From positions 37,070,331-37,134,330 of the forward strand of contig CM060306.1 in the NCBI GenBank assembly GCA_030674185.1: a stretch of 64,000 nucleotides of DNA, read 5' to 3'. Both the position numbers and the translations under genes were made by a program. The notes beneath the pieces are model-generated. The model searched no databases and was not told the origin of the DNA. It saw nothing but the letters and a program-made list of their open reading frames with translations. Position 1 is the stretch's first letter. Every line of letters begins with the position of its first letter. Below are positions 34,140-46,339 of the stretch, in pieces. The stretch comes from Monoplex corrugatus. Its lineage: Eukaryota; Mollusca; Gastropoda; Littorinimorpha; Ranellidae.

Positions 34140-35965
34140 GGACGACAAAAGAAATTTTAGGCTTGATGGATAAACGGAAGAGAGTAAAGGCAAATGAAGA
34201 AGAGTACAGAAGGATACATAAGGAAATTAGGAATAGGTGCATTGAAGTTAAGGAAGCTTGGATAGAAACAAAATGCAAAAAAATAGATGACTAACACAAA
34301 ACAGACCCTAATTATTATACAGATACAGTGAAGAAAGTGGCCACGGGAAAAAAAGACGTGCGCATCAACTGGTTGCTTAAAATCTAAAGATGGTTAAAGT
34401 TTATCATGGAAAAGGACGAAATATTAGATGAGTAGAGTACATTAAAGATCTTTTTGACGATGACAGAAAGGAGGACACGGCATATTAAGAACGCTGAAGA
34501 ACCACCGATAATGAAAGACAAAGCCAGGACAGCATTGAAAAAGATGAAACTAGGAAAAGCCCAGGGACCAGACAATATTATTATATGAATGATTGAGGCT
34601 ATAGATGACAGTGGAAAATTCCCTAAAGGTATGTCAACATCACTTTTCATTGCACTTCCAAAGAAAGCAAGGGCTACAGAATGAGAGCTCTATCACACAA
34701 TTGGCTTGATGAGCCATGTGACAAAGATTCTATTAAGAATAATCATGATGAGAACAAGGAACAAAATGAAAACAGAAATAGCAGAAGAACAATGTAGATT
34801 TGTTAAAAGGAAAGGACCTATTCTTGTCATATGCATCCTAAGAACTCTCATAGAAAGATCCATTAAGTTAAATAGGACATAAATTTATGTTTTGTCGATT
34901 GTACCCAGGTTTTTGATCAGGTAAGATACGAAGAATTAATCAACCAATTGAAAGGCTCGTTGTTGATGGAAAAGATCTAAGAACAATAAGGAGTATGTTT
35001 TGGGACGAAACAGTAGCCATGAGACTGGAAAATGATACAAGCCCTTTTCAAAATATCGAAAGAGTGATCAGGCAGGAATGTGTTCTGTCACCGGATATGT
35101 TTTCACTTTACAATGAAACCATTATGAGAAACATAGGAGAATACTTTAGGATAACGATTGGAGTCAAAATGATAAACAATCTTCGTTAAACAGGTGACAC
35201 CATCCTAATTGCAGAAAATGAAAAAGACCTACAAAATCTACTGAATATATTAGAAATCGAAAGCAGACAAAAAGGGCTGGAGCTAACTAGCAAGAAGATT
35301 TAAGTCATGGTATTCAGTGTAATAGAAGTTCTCTCATGCAAAATAACAGCAAATAATACAACATTGCTACAAGCTGATAAGTTTAAATATCTGGGAACAG
35401 TCACATCACTAGATGGCAGATGCATACTAGAAATAGCCAGCAGAACCGGCCGAGCTGAAACAGCATTCATGAAAACGAAAAACATTCTTTCCAACAAATG
35501 CCTATCAATTATCATCATTATTAGAGTTCTTTAGTATTAAATAGAACTGACACTGTTGTACAGATGCGAAGCATGAATAGTCAGTCAACACACAAAGTCA
35601 GAATAAGATTGATGCAGCAGATATACGGTTTCTGGGAAGAATGTTAAGAGATCCATGGACAGTACAGAAAACAAACGAGACAGTCTTGAAAGAGGCAAAC
35701 ACAAAAAGAACATAAATGAAGAAGATTTGGAAAAGACAAGTAACATTTATAGGACATTTTATTAGGCAAGAGAAATTTGATTACATAGTTACAACAGGAA
35801 AGCTGGAGGGAAAGAGAGGACCAAGTAGTCCCAGGGAGAAAACATGGAAGGATTTCCAGAGTGGATGAAGACAGAAAGGGTGGGAAATGTACTTGCAGTG
35901 ACAAAAGATAGATTCGTATGGAGGGTCATAATCACCAACACCATGCAGCAGAGAACTTGATGACG
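34140..35965 (+). pseudogene. RTE-like retrotransposon copy a (badly decayed)
   Basis: Collinear with the copies at 37080-39120 and 43515-46335. It starts with a [18 protein letters not shown] segment (34130-34290), then the KMKLGKAQGPDNI box (about 34540), FxQxVRYEELINQL (about 34915), RVIRQECVLSPDMFSLY (about 35060), a broken YADD region (RTGDTILI, about 35190), FKYLGTVTSLDGR (about 35385) and GKLEGKRGPS (about 35800). It ends in TTGATGACGATGATG (35957-35971). Dozens of stops and frameshifts make it the oldest full-length-type copy here. Confidence 0.8.
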
Positions 35966-36840
35966 ATGATGAACAAGTACACAAATCTACCATAGAAGGA
36001 AATGGTAGGAGAGATCAAAGGAAAAAAAAAGCTACCTGATTAGCATTCTCCTCTCCCCCAGAATGATAATGCAATTGTAGTTATATTATACATTGATTGA
36101 TTTAAACAAACTGTCTTGTCCAAAAATAAAACCTTCACAAACTACTCGACATACAGCTCAAAGTTGAATCAAAGAGTGAAAAATCAATAGAAAGACGCAA
36201 TTTGATCATGGAATATAGGACTGAAAAAGAAGTTGAAATTGCACGCAGTAAATAAATGGACGAAAATCGTTCAGTGACCAGATAAAATATTGGTCAAATT
36301 CAGGCTACACGTCCCATTTTCTTTGCGGAAAAATTAATGTTAATGTTTGTTTTGTATTTTATCTGGATTACTTTCTGTTTTTCATCTCCGCCAGCACTTT
36401 TTGTTAGGAGGACCTACATGAAAACACTGCGAAGTTTTTATAGGTATTCCACTGGAGCTGGTAGTTGGCCAGAGTCGAGTCCTTTCCAACTGACAGCTCT
36501 TCGTTTTTAAGTTTAATGCAATCAGTCAGCAAATTAACTTTTAGCTCACGGAAATGAAACCATACAATGGCTGGACGTTTTCTATCACTGTTTGGTCATC
36601 TTGTATTTTCTGATTCACAAATTTCGAGTTGAACACATTTTCACATTGTGCTGAACTTAAAAAAGAAGAAAAACAAAAATCTTCATATGTTCATTCCTTG
36701 AACACAATTCCACAAACACCCATAATGATGTATCAAAGCAACTGAGGGGAAAACACAGGTAATAAAGTGTACTCACAGAATGTTGTCCAAGTAAGATAAA
36801 AGAAACAGTTGGCTCTAGCTGTACGTGACATCGTTGCTTA
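35966..36840. other. Unique AT-rich sequence, no gene seen
   Basis: No open frame of interest, no repeat unit recognised and no similarity to other parts of the window was noticed. Confidence 0.4.
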
Positions 36841-36846
36841 TCATCA

Positions 36847-37065
36847 CCCTACATCAGATCATTTCAGTCTGACATTGCCATGAACGTTGCTTGCCAGTAA
36901 TATATATGTGTATACATGTGTGTATATATAAATATATGTATGTATATGTGTATATGTATGTATAGATATGCATATCTACAATGTATATATGTGTACATAT
37001 ATATATATATCATATATATATATATATATTATATATATATATATATATATGTATATATAAAAACT
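36847..37065. repeat. Palindrome-arm copy followed by (TA)n
   Basis: 36847-36907 (CATCAGATCATTTCAGTCTG ... GCTTGCCAGTAATATAT) is a direct copy of the outer half of the right arm at 39510-39571 and an inverted copy of 39127-39170. As at 39568, it leads straight into a TA-rich microsatellite (36898-37065). Confidence 0.75.
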
Positions 37066-37079
37066 AAACCTTGGATTCT

Positions 37080-39120
37080 TAAAGACATGAAATGATACGT
37101 AAAAAATTTAATGTACATGTTCAAAACAAATTCAGTGCTCTAGAAGACGTTGGTGACAGTGAGGAACAATGGACAAAGTTGAGAAGTTCGATAAATGAAG
37201 ATTGTGAAGAAATCCCTAAGGCAGATAGAAAAGGAAAAAAGAGCTGGATGACTAATGAAATGTTGGGCTTGATGGAGGAAAGGAGGAGGGCAAAGAGAAA
37301 CGAGGAGATATACAGGAAGATAAACAAAGAAAACAGATATAGGTGTAATGAAGCTAAGGAAGCTTGGCTGAACACAAAATGCAAAGAGATAGAAGAACGA
37401 CACAAAACGGACACTCAGGGTATGTACAGACGAATTGAAGAAATTCTCCACAGGAAAAATACATGCACATCATCTTGTTGCTTAAAATCGAAAGATGGCA
37501 CGGTTATCATGGAGAAAGACGAAATACTGGACAGATGGGGAGAGTACATTAAAGACCTTTTTGAGGATGACAGAAACGAAGAACACATTATAAAGAAGAA
37601 TTTTGAAGGACCACCTTAATGAAAGATGAAGTTAGAGCAGCACTGAAAAAGATGAAACCAGGAAAAGCCCCAGGACCAGACAACATTACTACAGAGATGA
37701 TTGAAGCTCTGGAGGAATTTGGCATAGAAAAAATAACAGTCCTCCAAATGAAATTTATGACACTGGAAAAATCCCCAAAGATATGCCAAAATCAATTTTC
37801 ATTGCACTTCCAAAGACGACAGGGGCTATAGAATGCGAACTCCATCGCACAATCAGTTTGATGAGTCATGTAACAAAAATCCTGTTAAGAATAATCATGA
37901 TGAGGACAAGGAATAGAATCTAAAGAGAAATAGCAGAAGAACAGTGTGGATTTGTAGAAGGGAAAGGAACTATTAATGCCATATACATCCTAAGAACTAT
38001 CATAGAGAGGTCAATTGAGATGAATAAGGATTTGTATTTATGCTTTGTTGACTATACCAAGGCTTTCGATCGGGTACGACATGAAGAATTGATCAACCAA
38101 CAGGAGAGACTCAGTGTTGATGGAAAAGATCTTCGAATAATCAGGAATATGTACTGGGAACAAACAGCTGCAATGAGAATAGAAAACAATATAAGCTCTT
38201 TCCAAAACATTAAAAGAGGAGTCAGACAGGGTTGTGTTTTGTCATCAGATCTGTTTTCACTATACAGCGAAAACATCATGAGAAACCTAGAAGAAGACTC
38301 TGGATTAAAGGTTGGAGGGAAAATGATAAACAACATTCGGTACGCAGATGACACCGTGCTAACTGCAGAAAATGAAAGGGACCTACAAAACCTTGTGAAT
38401 ATATAAAAATAGAAAGCAAAGGTAAGGGGTTGGAACTAAACAGTAGGAAGACTGAAGTCATGGTGATCAGTAAAAAACATGAATCCCCTCATGCAAAATA
38501 ACAGCAAATGGCACAATCTTGACACAGGTTAATAAGTTCAAATACCTGGGAACTGTCATTTCATCAGACGGCAGATGCACATCGGAAATAGCCGGCAGAA
38601 TCGGCCAAGCCAAAACTGCATTCAAGAAGATGACAAGCATTCTTATCAACAAATGCCTATTAATTAACATCAGAAAGAGAGTCCTTGAATGTTATATAGA
38701 GCCAATACTGTTGTACGGATGCGAGGCGTGGACAGTCAGCAAGCAAAGCCAGAGCAAGATTGAGGCAGCTGAGATGTGGTTTCTAAGAAGAATGTTGAGA
38801 GTTCCATGGACAGCAAAGAAAACAAACGAGACAGTCTTGATGGAGGCAGACAAAAGTAGATCACTCATAAGAAAGATTAGGAAAAGACAGGCAACATTTA
38901 TAGGCCATTTTATGAGGAAGGGGAATTTGGAGCACCTGGTCACAACAGGAAAGCTGAGGGAAAGAGAGCACCAGGTAGACCCAGGGAGAGAATGCCGGAC
39001 TTGCAGAGTGGCTGGGGATGAGGAGGATGGGGGAGATGCTAGGGGCAACGAGAGATAGAGATGGATGGAAGTCCATGATCGCCAACGCTATGCGGCAGGG
39101 CACTTGATGATGATGATGAG
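37080..39120 (+). pseudogene. RTE-like retrotransposon copy b (5'-truncated, few breaks)
   Basis: Frames 37092-37619, 37619-37831, 38020-38406 and 38519-39058 join into one RT protein with only a few frameshifts or stops. Landmarks are RKKFNVHVQNKFSALED, KKMKPGKAPGPDNITTEMIE (about 37650), DYTKAFDRVRHEELINQ (about 38050), RGVRQGCVLSSDLFSLY (about 38215), RYADDTVLTAE (about 38338), FKYLGTVISSDGRC (about 38540), LLYGCEAWTVS (about 38710) and RQATFIGHFMRKGNLEHL (about 38885). The endonuclease domain is absent (5' truncation). The 3' end is GGGCACTTGATGATGATGAT. The RTE-type tail of short trinucleotide-like repeats is shared by all five copies. Confidence 0.9.
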
Positions 39121-39126
39121 GAGGAT

Positions 39127-39640
39127 ATTACTGGCAAGCAAAATTATTGATCTGAGTTTGGGTGATAATAGGGTCTATTAAATCTGTGTACAGTATAAAA
39201 AGATAGCGCTTAGATTTGATTTTATCAAGATTTTGCGCTATATAAATATTGTAATTATCATTATTATGATTATATCATTCAGATTATGGAAGTACTTTGG
39301 ATGAATTAACTGGCGTCTCAGACCTTCAAGGGCTGGACAACATAAAATAAAGTGATTTTTGTTGTGTTGTTAATGCACCAACAAGTAAATAGATCTTATC
39401 ATATTATCTAGCTTTAATATTTATTCAAACAAAGAGAGAAGCTGTTCTCAAGTTTTCTTCTCCCGCTATCTTTTTATACTGTACACAGATTTAATAGACC
39501 CTATTATCACCCTAACTCAGATCATTTCAGTCTGACAGTGTCATGAACTTTGCTTGCCAGTAATATATATTTTATATATATATATATATATAGATACATC
39601 TATACATATATATATCTATATATATATATATATACATAAT
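39127..39640. repeat. Palindromic repeat with L2-like tail in its loop, then (TA)n
   Basis: The left arm 39127-39207 (TATTACTGGCAAGCAAAATT ... AGTATAAAAAGATAGCG) is the reverse complement of the right arm 39467-39571, apart from a gap of about 26 bp. The loop starts with TTAGATTTGATTTTATCAAG and GCGCTATATAAATATTGTAA, which matches the 3' tail of the L2-like copy at 48703-48750. A (TA)n tract follows to about 39640. TIR-like ends ATTACTGGCAAGCAAA make a non-autonomous DNA transposon possible. Confidence 0.75.
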
Positions 39641-41100
39641 GGATCATGTGACGTTGCTCACTAACAATTGTAATCTACTTGTACACTGTTTCTGTGGACT
39701 TGACAATTTTAAAGAGCCACCAAGAACCATTTAATTTTCAAAAGAAGTACGTCTGCGTTGCGGTCAAGTCTCGTCAAAATGAATCTGCGACTGGTTGATT
39801 CAGGTATGCAGAGCAAAATATGATAAAGGTCTTTGTGAATAAGCTTTGGTCTGTTCATGCTTACCGTATTACGCAATCGTGGTTGGATATGCTCCTCGAA
39901 AGCAGAAGTGTGGTGTAGGATTGCCCCATCTTGAGATGTCCTCTTGAGGTGACGTGCGAGCTGTGTTCAAAGGTGGGAGATCAACAACTGTTTGGTCGAT
40001 GTCTGTGTTTGTGCGTGTGCGTGCCTGAGTATATGTGAACAAAGTGTGTCAGTCAAAACGTCCCCTCACATTGTTGTCTTCTCAATCCTGTCTACCCGTC
40101 ATTGCAGCCTGTTGTAATGTATAGTTATCTTGGGATGTACTGATTCAACCTATTCAGTCTGCACACCACAAGACTCAAGTTCGTTCCAAGAGCATTGCAC
40201 GTTTGACCCAAATCAGCACTGACTTGATCCACAGTAAGGCTAAGGGGTCAGTTGATGCTCTGTGACATCAGGTTATCTATTCACGAGTCTAATCTGTCAG
40301 TTGCAATTCTGGCCAGATGATTGGTTGTTTGACTAGCTGCTTAACATCGTACCCTTCAGAACTAAAAAAAAAGAACTGAGGTACAATTCTGTTTACATAG
40401 ATAGAGAGAATTAGGAAGAAGAGAGAGAGAGAGAGAGGAGAGAGATCACTGTTGTGATGGAGCAGGGTAAATTTGTCTTTGGTGATTTAGCGTGTGTCTT
40501 TGTACTTAACCTTTAGTATCAAATAAAGTAACTCCAAGTTAACCCCACAATTTGCATGACCAGTCCTTGATCTTCCTTTTCATTTATCTGTCTGCATGGG
40601 TGTCACAGGGAGAAAAAGGCGATGATCAGTAACAAGCTCGAAGGTCTGAGGTGGAGAAATCCCGTGTAACATAGGGGTGTTTATCAAATCATCAATCGGT
40701 CTTCCTTGGTCTGCCTCCTGCAGTTAAATCCTGCTGATCTTTTATTTACATGCTTGGTAAGCCAGACGAGTTGTATTCTGGTCAGATGAACAAAACCATT
40801 TAATTTTCTGTTGATGAATGTGATGGTGGACTGGTGCACTACTAAAAAAGGATTGTCGTATGACAGAATTAAGAAATTTCACTAACAAAACAGCAGCGTC
40901 ATAAACTGATCAAGTACACGTTATCTATTTACCATTCTCATCAATCTACATAAAGGTCTTTGATTTGTAGACTTTCATTTTTGACCTTAAAATTCGAAGT
41001 GACCAAAACTGTTTCTTCAAACAGAGAAGACCTTTAAAAGACAACAACAGTGATATTTCCCACTATGTAGTTAAGAAACAAGGGCGTAACGATAACTGAC
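39641..41100. other. Sequence without recognised features
   Basis: Only a short GA tract at about 40417-40444 was noted. No gene, RNA or repeat family was recognised. Confidence 0.4.
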
Positions 41101-41124
41101 AAGGGAAAATTAATAACAGTCGCC

Positions 41125-41715
41125 ATGTTGCTTGCTGGAATCATCAGTCAAGAGAGAACAAAGCCTGATGTTCTGACAAGGACTGCACTAGCAGTAACTG
41201 CTCTGGTAAACCTAAAACAAATATGGAAAAACTATTTGAAGCTATGGTATGTTTTCGTGCTCTCCATCTTCTTATATGCATGCAAGACATTGTCTTTGAC
41301 AGTGGAACTGTAGAAGATTCTGGAAATATAGATGAGATGCTTCAGAAGACTTCTCTTAATCTTTTGTACAGTCTACATGTCAAGTAACAAAGCGTGAAGA
41401 ATAATAGACTAACACGTAATACATTTTGAAGACCCACTGTCCACAGTAAAGAAGAGATAACTCATATGGTATAATCATATAACAAGATCCAGCAAACTTT
41501 TATAGATCATTCTTCAGGAACTGGTATACAGGAAAAGGAAAATGGGTAGACAGAGGAGGAAATGGACCAGACATCATTACAGAATAAACAAGGGAGGGTG
41601 TTGCTGCAAGTATACACTCGTCCACAACTGGAAAAGATGGAAGCAACTAGTGCATCCTTCATTACAACGGTGCTCCTACAACCCTGGCAGATTGCAAGAT
41701 CCATAACCCAAAGGC
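41125..41715 (+). pseudogene. C-terminal end of a third reverse-transcriptase family
   Basis: The frame at 41125-41313 (TRTALAVTALVNLKQIWKNY, then LSIFLYACKTLSLTVEL) continues across stops and frameshifts as MRCFRRLLLIFCTVYMSS, DPLSTVKKR, IWYNHITRSSKLL and GRQRRKWTRHH. This is the order of the post-RT region of RTE-like elements (LYGCESWTL ... FRRLL ... VKRRKLxWxGHVTRH ... GRQRKxW). It differs from both the 28.7-kb element and the (TGATGA)n family, so it is a third lineage. Fossil. Confidence 0.65.
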
Positions 41716-42277
41716 TGTAGGTTCCTTTACAGTAGGGGCTGAAGGGGTAGAGATTTCACAACTACGGTGTCCTTTTTCTCGTCTTCTCTGTTTTGCTTGC
41801 CAGCGCTGACCAGGATTAGAACTCATTCACAACTAAGTGGTCTGAAAGTTGCACATGTTACTCGAATAAGAATTGAACCATTGCAGTCAAACTGGAGGGA
41901 AGAAGCTCCACCTGTGCAAACGTTCACATCCTTATTTCTGTTTTAGCATGCATTCAGTCCTTAGACAATGACTGCTGATGTTGCTTTGTGTTTCCAGTGA
42001 ACTTTTTGATGTACTGTTGCACACGATAACCATGAGATAACGGAAATGTGGTGACAGCAATGACTATAATGACGATGATTATGATAGTAGTAAGGCTTAC
42101 AATGATGAAGACTGTGGTGATGGTGGCCAATTTAGATGATGAAATATGAAAGAAACGGGATCAAAGAAAATAGAGTTTATTTCATGTGTTCATTACATGC
42201 TCAGAAACACTGTGTCCACACTGTTGAGTCTCTGCACTTTACAGACAAATAAATAATTTTGATAAAGATGATGGAGC

Positions 42278-42620
42278 TTGGAGTATAGTCAAGAGGGATT
42301 CATTGCACTCAGACAATTCCAAATGCGCTCTCACCAAATCCACCAGCAATTACATGACAGACTCCCTAAGCCTGTGCAAACCCCCACACATGGCAACGTT
42401 TTGAAATGGGTTGGGAGGGAGGGACCTATAAACACTAAGCTGACACTACCAGACCACCAAAATGATTGAATCATTGAGATGGACGATGGACAATCCAGTC
42501 TTAATGCTGGGATGCAACTCGAGATAGGACCTCTTGAATCCACGGTTCTACCAAAAGAACCAAACAGCCCCCATGAAAAACTGTGGCCCACTTGAGGATT
42601 GAACCTGATGGATTGTCTGT
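42278..42620 (+). repeat. Dispersed SINE-like repeat shared with 17540-17880
   Basis: AGTCAAGAGGGATTCATTGC, CCAAATGCGCTCTCACCAAA and ATGACAGACTCCCTAAGCC match the 17.5-kb copy in reverse orientation. GAGGATTGAACC near 42595 is a B-box-like element read on the - strand. Confidence 0.5.
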
Positions 42621-43289
42621 CTGTCTATCTATCTGTTTATCTGTCTATTGTCTATCTATCTGTCTATCTGTCTATCTATCTATCTATCTATCTACCTAGA
42701 TATTATTTGCCTGTCTCCCCACCCCCACCCCCATGAGGATGCTGGGGGCTCTTTCAGTATGAATAATATCCCCACTTTCTGGAAATTCTGTGCTAGAAAT
42801 GTCCTCTTTTCTGTCAATCTCTTTGTTTCTTTCTTCCTCCTTTGCTTTCTTTTTTTTCTATCAATTTCTGCCTTGCTGGTCCGTTCACCTGTAAGTGTTC
42901 GCTAAAGTCTTACATATTTTCTCTTAAGTTTGATAATTGGGTTCGTGTGTTGGGTGCATTTTTGGCTCTTGGGAGTTGAGATATGCGGAAGCGATTTTAG
43001 GTGATTTAACCCGGTTTTCATATGTTTTGATGTCATTGGTTGTGTTTAAATTTGCATTTACATGTGTGTTTTCAATTCCCGTACGATAGATTTGATGGAG
43101 TGGTCAACACTGGGCCAGTCTCATTGGATTGTGTGTGCTTGCGCATTGGTGTGTGTCCTTGTTTTTTTCCCTTTTATTCCTGTTGAAGTATGATGCATGT
43201 TTTGAAATGGTTATAGCCCTGATATGGCTCTTCTCAATCGGCTGGGCTTTAAACAAAAATAACAGTAACAGTATCTATCTATCTATGTG

Positions 43290-43362
<73 letters not shown>

Positions 43363-43500
43363 CTATCTGTCTGTCTGTATGTATGTATGTATGTATGTAT
43401 GTATGTATGTCGGTCTGTCTATCTATCTCCCTCACTCTCTTCTCCACACACACACACACCACACACACACAAACAAAAGCGCGCGCGTGTGCACATAAAC
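42617..43500. repeat. (CTAT)n and (GTAT)n microsatellites with intervening unique sequence
   Basis: CTAT/CTGT units at 42617-42695, unique sequence to 43270, then CTAT (43272-43367), GTAT (43376-43410) and CA tracts (43446-43505). The CA/ATCATC end abuts the 3' end of RTE copy c. Confidence 0.9.
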
Positions 43501-43514
43501 ACACACTCATACGC

Positions 43515-46335
43515 ATATCATCATCGTCATCAGGTGCCCTGCCGCATGGCGTTGGCGATTATGGACTTCCATCTGTCTCTGTCTCTTGTTGCCTCAAGTA
43601 TCTCTTTCACCCTCCCTATCTTCAGCCACTCTGCAAGTCCGTCTAGTATCTTCTCCCTGAGTCTACCCGGTGCTCTCCTTCCCTCCAGCTTTCCCATTGT
43701 GACCAGGTGTTCCAATACCCCTTTCCTCATAAAATGGCCTATGAATGTTGCCTGCCTTTTCCTAATCTTCCTTATGAATGATGTACTTCTGTCTGCCTCC
43801 ATGAAGACTGTCTCAATTGTTTTCTTTGCTGTCCATGGAACTCTCAACATCTTTCTTAGAAACCACATCTCGGCTGCCTCAATCTTGCTCTGGCTTTGCT
43901 TGCTGATTGTCCACGCCTCGCAACCGTACAACAGTATTGGTTCTATATAACATTCAAGAACTCTCTTCCTGATGTTAATTGATAGGCATTTGTTGGTAGG
44001 AATGCTTGTCATCTTCTTGAATGTTGTTTTGGGTTGGCCAGTTCTGCTGGCTATTTCTGATGTGCATCTGCCGTCTGGTGAAATGATCGTTCCCAGGATT
44101 TAAATTTATCAACCTGTCTCAAGGTTGTGCCGTTTGCTGCTATTTTGCATGAGGGGATTTTATGTTTTTTACTGATCACCATGACTTCAGTCTTCCTGCT
44201 GTTTAGTTCCAACCCCTTACCTTTGCTTTCTATTTCTAGTATATTCACAAGATTTTGTAGGTCCCTTTCACTTTCTGCAATTAGCACGGTGTCATCTGCG
44301 TATCGAATGTGTTTTATCATTTTTCATCCAACCTTTAATCCAGGGTCTTCCTCTAGGTTTCTCGTGATGTTTTCGCTGTCAAGTGGAAACAGATCTGGTG
44401 ACAAAAAACAACTCTGTCTGACTCCTCTTTTGATGTTTTGAAAAGAGCTTATATCGTTTTTTATTCTCATTCAGCTGTTTGTTCCCAATACATATTTCTG
44501 ATTGTTCGTAGATCTTGTCCATCAATATTAAGTCTTTCTAGTTGGTTGATCAATTCTTCATGTCTTACCCGATCGAAAACCTTGGTATAGTCAACAAAGC
44601 ATAAATACAAATCCTTGTTCACCTCGATTGACTCTCTATGACAGTTCTTAAGATGTATATGGCATTAATAGTTCCTTTTCGTTCCACAAATCCACACTGT
44701 TCTTCTGCCTTTTCTCTTTTAGTTCTATTCCTTATCCTCATCATGATTATTCTCAATAGGATTTTGGTGACATGACTCATCAAACTGATTGTGCGATGGA
44801 GTTTGCATTCTATAGCCCCTGTCTTCTTTGGAAGTGCAATGAAAATTGATTTTGACATATCTTTGGGGATTTTTCCAGTGTTGTAAATTTCATTTAGGAG
44901 GACTGTTATTTTTTCTATACTGAATTCCTCCAGGCTTCAATCATCTCTGTGGTAATGTTGTCTGGTCCTGGGGCGTTTCCTGGTTTCATCTTTTTCAGTG
45001 TTGCTCTAACATCAACTTTCATTATGGGTGGTCCTTCAAAGTTCTCTCTTATAATGTGTTCTGCGTTTCTGTCATCTTCAAAAAGGTCTAATGTATTCTC
45101 CCCATCTGTCATATATTTTGTCTTTTTCCATGAGAATCGTACCATATTCCGATTTTAAGCAACCAGTTGATGTGCATGTATTTTTCCTGTGGACAATTTC
45201 TTCAATTCGTCTGCACATACCCTGAGGGTCCGTTTTGTGTTGGTCTTCTATTTCTTTGCATTTTGTTTTCAGCCAAGCTTCCTTAGCTTCATTGCATCGA
45301 TGCCTGATTTCTTTGTTTATCTTCATGTATATATCCTCGTTTCTCTTTGCCTTCCTCCGTTCCTCCATCAAGCCTAAAATTTCTTTTGTCATCCAGTTCC
45401 TTTTTGCTTTTCTATCTACTACACGGATTTCTTCACAAGCTTCATTTATCGAATTTCTCAATTTTGTCCATTCTTCCTCACTGTCACCAACGTCTTCCAG
45501 AGCACTGAATTTGTTTCGAACATGTACATTAAATTTTTGACGTATCACGTCATCTGTCTTTAAGAGTCCAAGATCTAGTTTGATGTTGCTTTTGGTCTGT
45601 TTCCTTTTCTGTAATTTCAACCTAAATGTTCCCACTACAGGACTGTGGTCTCTGTTGCAGTCTGCGCCTGGTAGTGTTTTTCTTCACAGTAAAGATCTTC
45701 TAAAACATTTATTAATCATGATGTAGTTAATCTGATTTTGGTATTATCTCCTGGACTCATCCAAGTCCATTTTCTTCTATTAGGTTGCTCAAACCAAGTG
45801 TTTCCTACTATGAACTCATTCATCTGCGCCCATTCTACAAGTTTCCCTCCCCTTTCATTTTGTGTACCAAGGCCATGAGGTCCAACTATATCCTCTACCC
45901 TATCCTTCCCCACTTAGCATTAAAATCTCCCATTATCAGGGTAACTTCTTGTGATTTGCATCTGGCTTTGGTCATCTCTAATACTTCGTAGAAGTTAGCG
46001 ATGTTTTAATGAGTACTTGTGGATGTTGGTGCATACACCTGAATGATGTTGATATCAAATGGTCTGCCTCCCAATTTGACCAGCAAGACACTGTCGGACA
46101 CAGCCCAGTATCCCTTAACTGCTTTTGATTTGTCCCTGTCCATTACAATGAATAATCCTCTTTCAAGTGAGTTTCCACCAGAGTATATCACTGTATACTC
46201 TCCGGATATTATCATGCCTGCTCCCTTCCATCTCACTTCTCCTAGTCCTAAAAGACTAATGTTAAGCCTTTCCATCTCCATTTTGACATTCTCTAATTTT
46301 CCCTTTTGCAGCAATGTCCTCACATTCCACGCTCA
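43515..46335 (-). pseudogene. RTE-like retrotransposon copy c, nearly full length
   Basis: On the - strand the order is: endonuclease start RTLLQKGKLENVKMEMERL with SLLGLGEVRWKGAG (46323-46006), endonuclease end (WTWMSPGDNTKIRL), linker KFNVHVRNKFSALEDVGDS (45635-45078), KKMKPGNAPGPDNITTEMIE (about 44960), QCGFVERKGTINAIYILRT (about 44690), RYADDTVLIAE (about 44300), LLYGCEAWTIS and RQATFIGHFMRKGVLEHL, ending IANAMRQGT at 43530. The 3' tail is (TGATGA)n. About seven frames show several frameshifts or stops, so it is inactive. It is the only copy with an endonuclease. Its 5' end abuts L2 copy B head to head at about 46335-46345. Confidence 0.9.
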
Positions 46336-46339
46336 CAGT

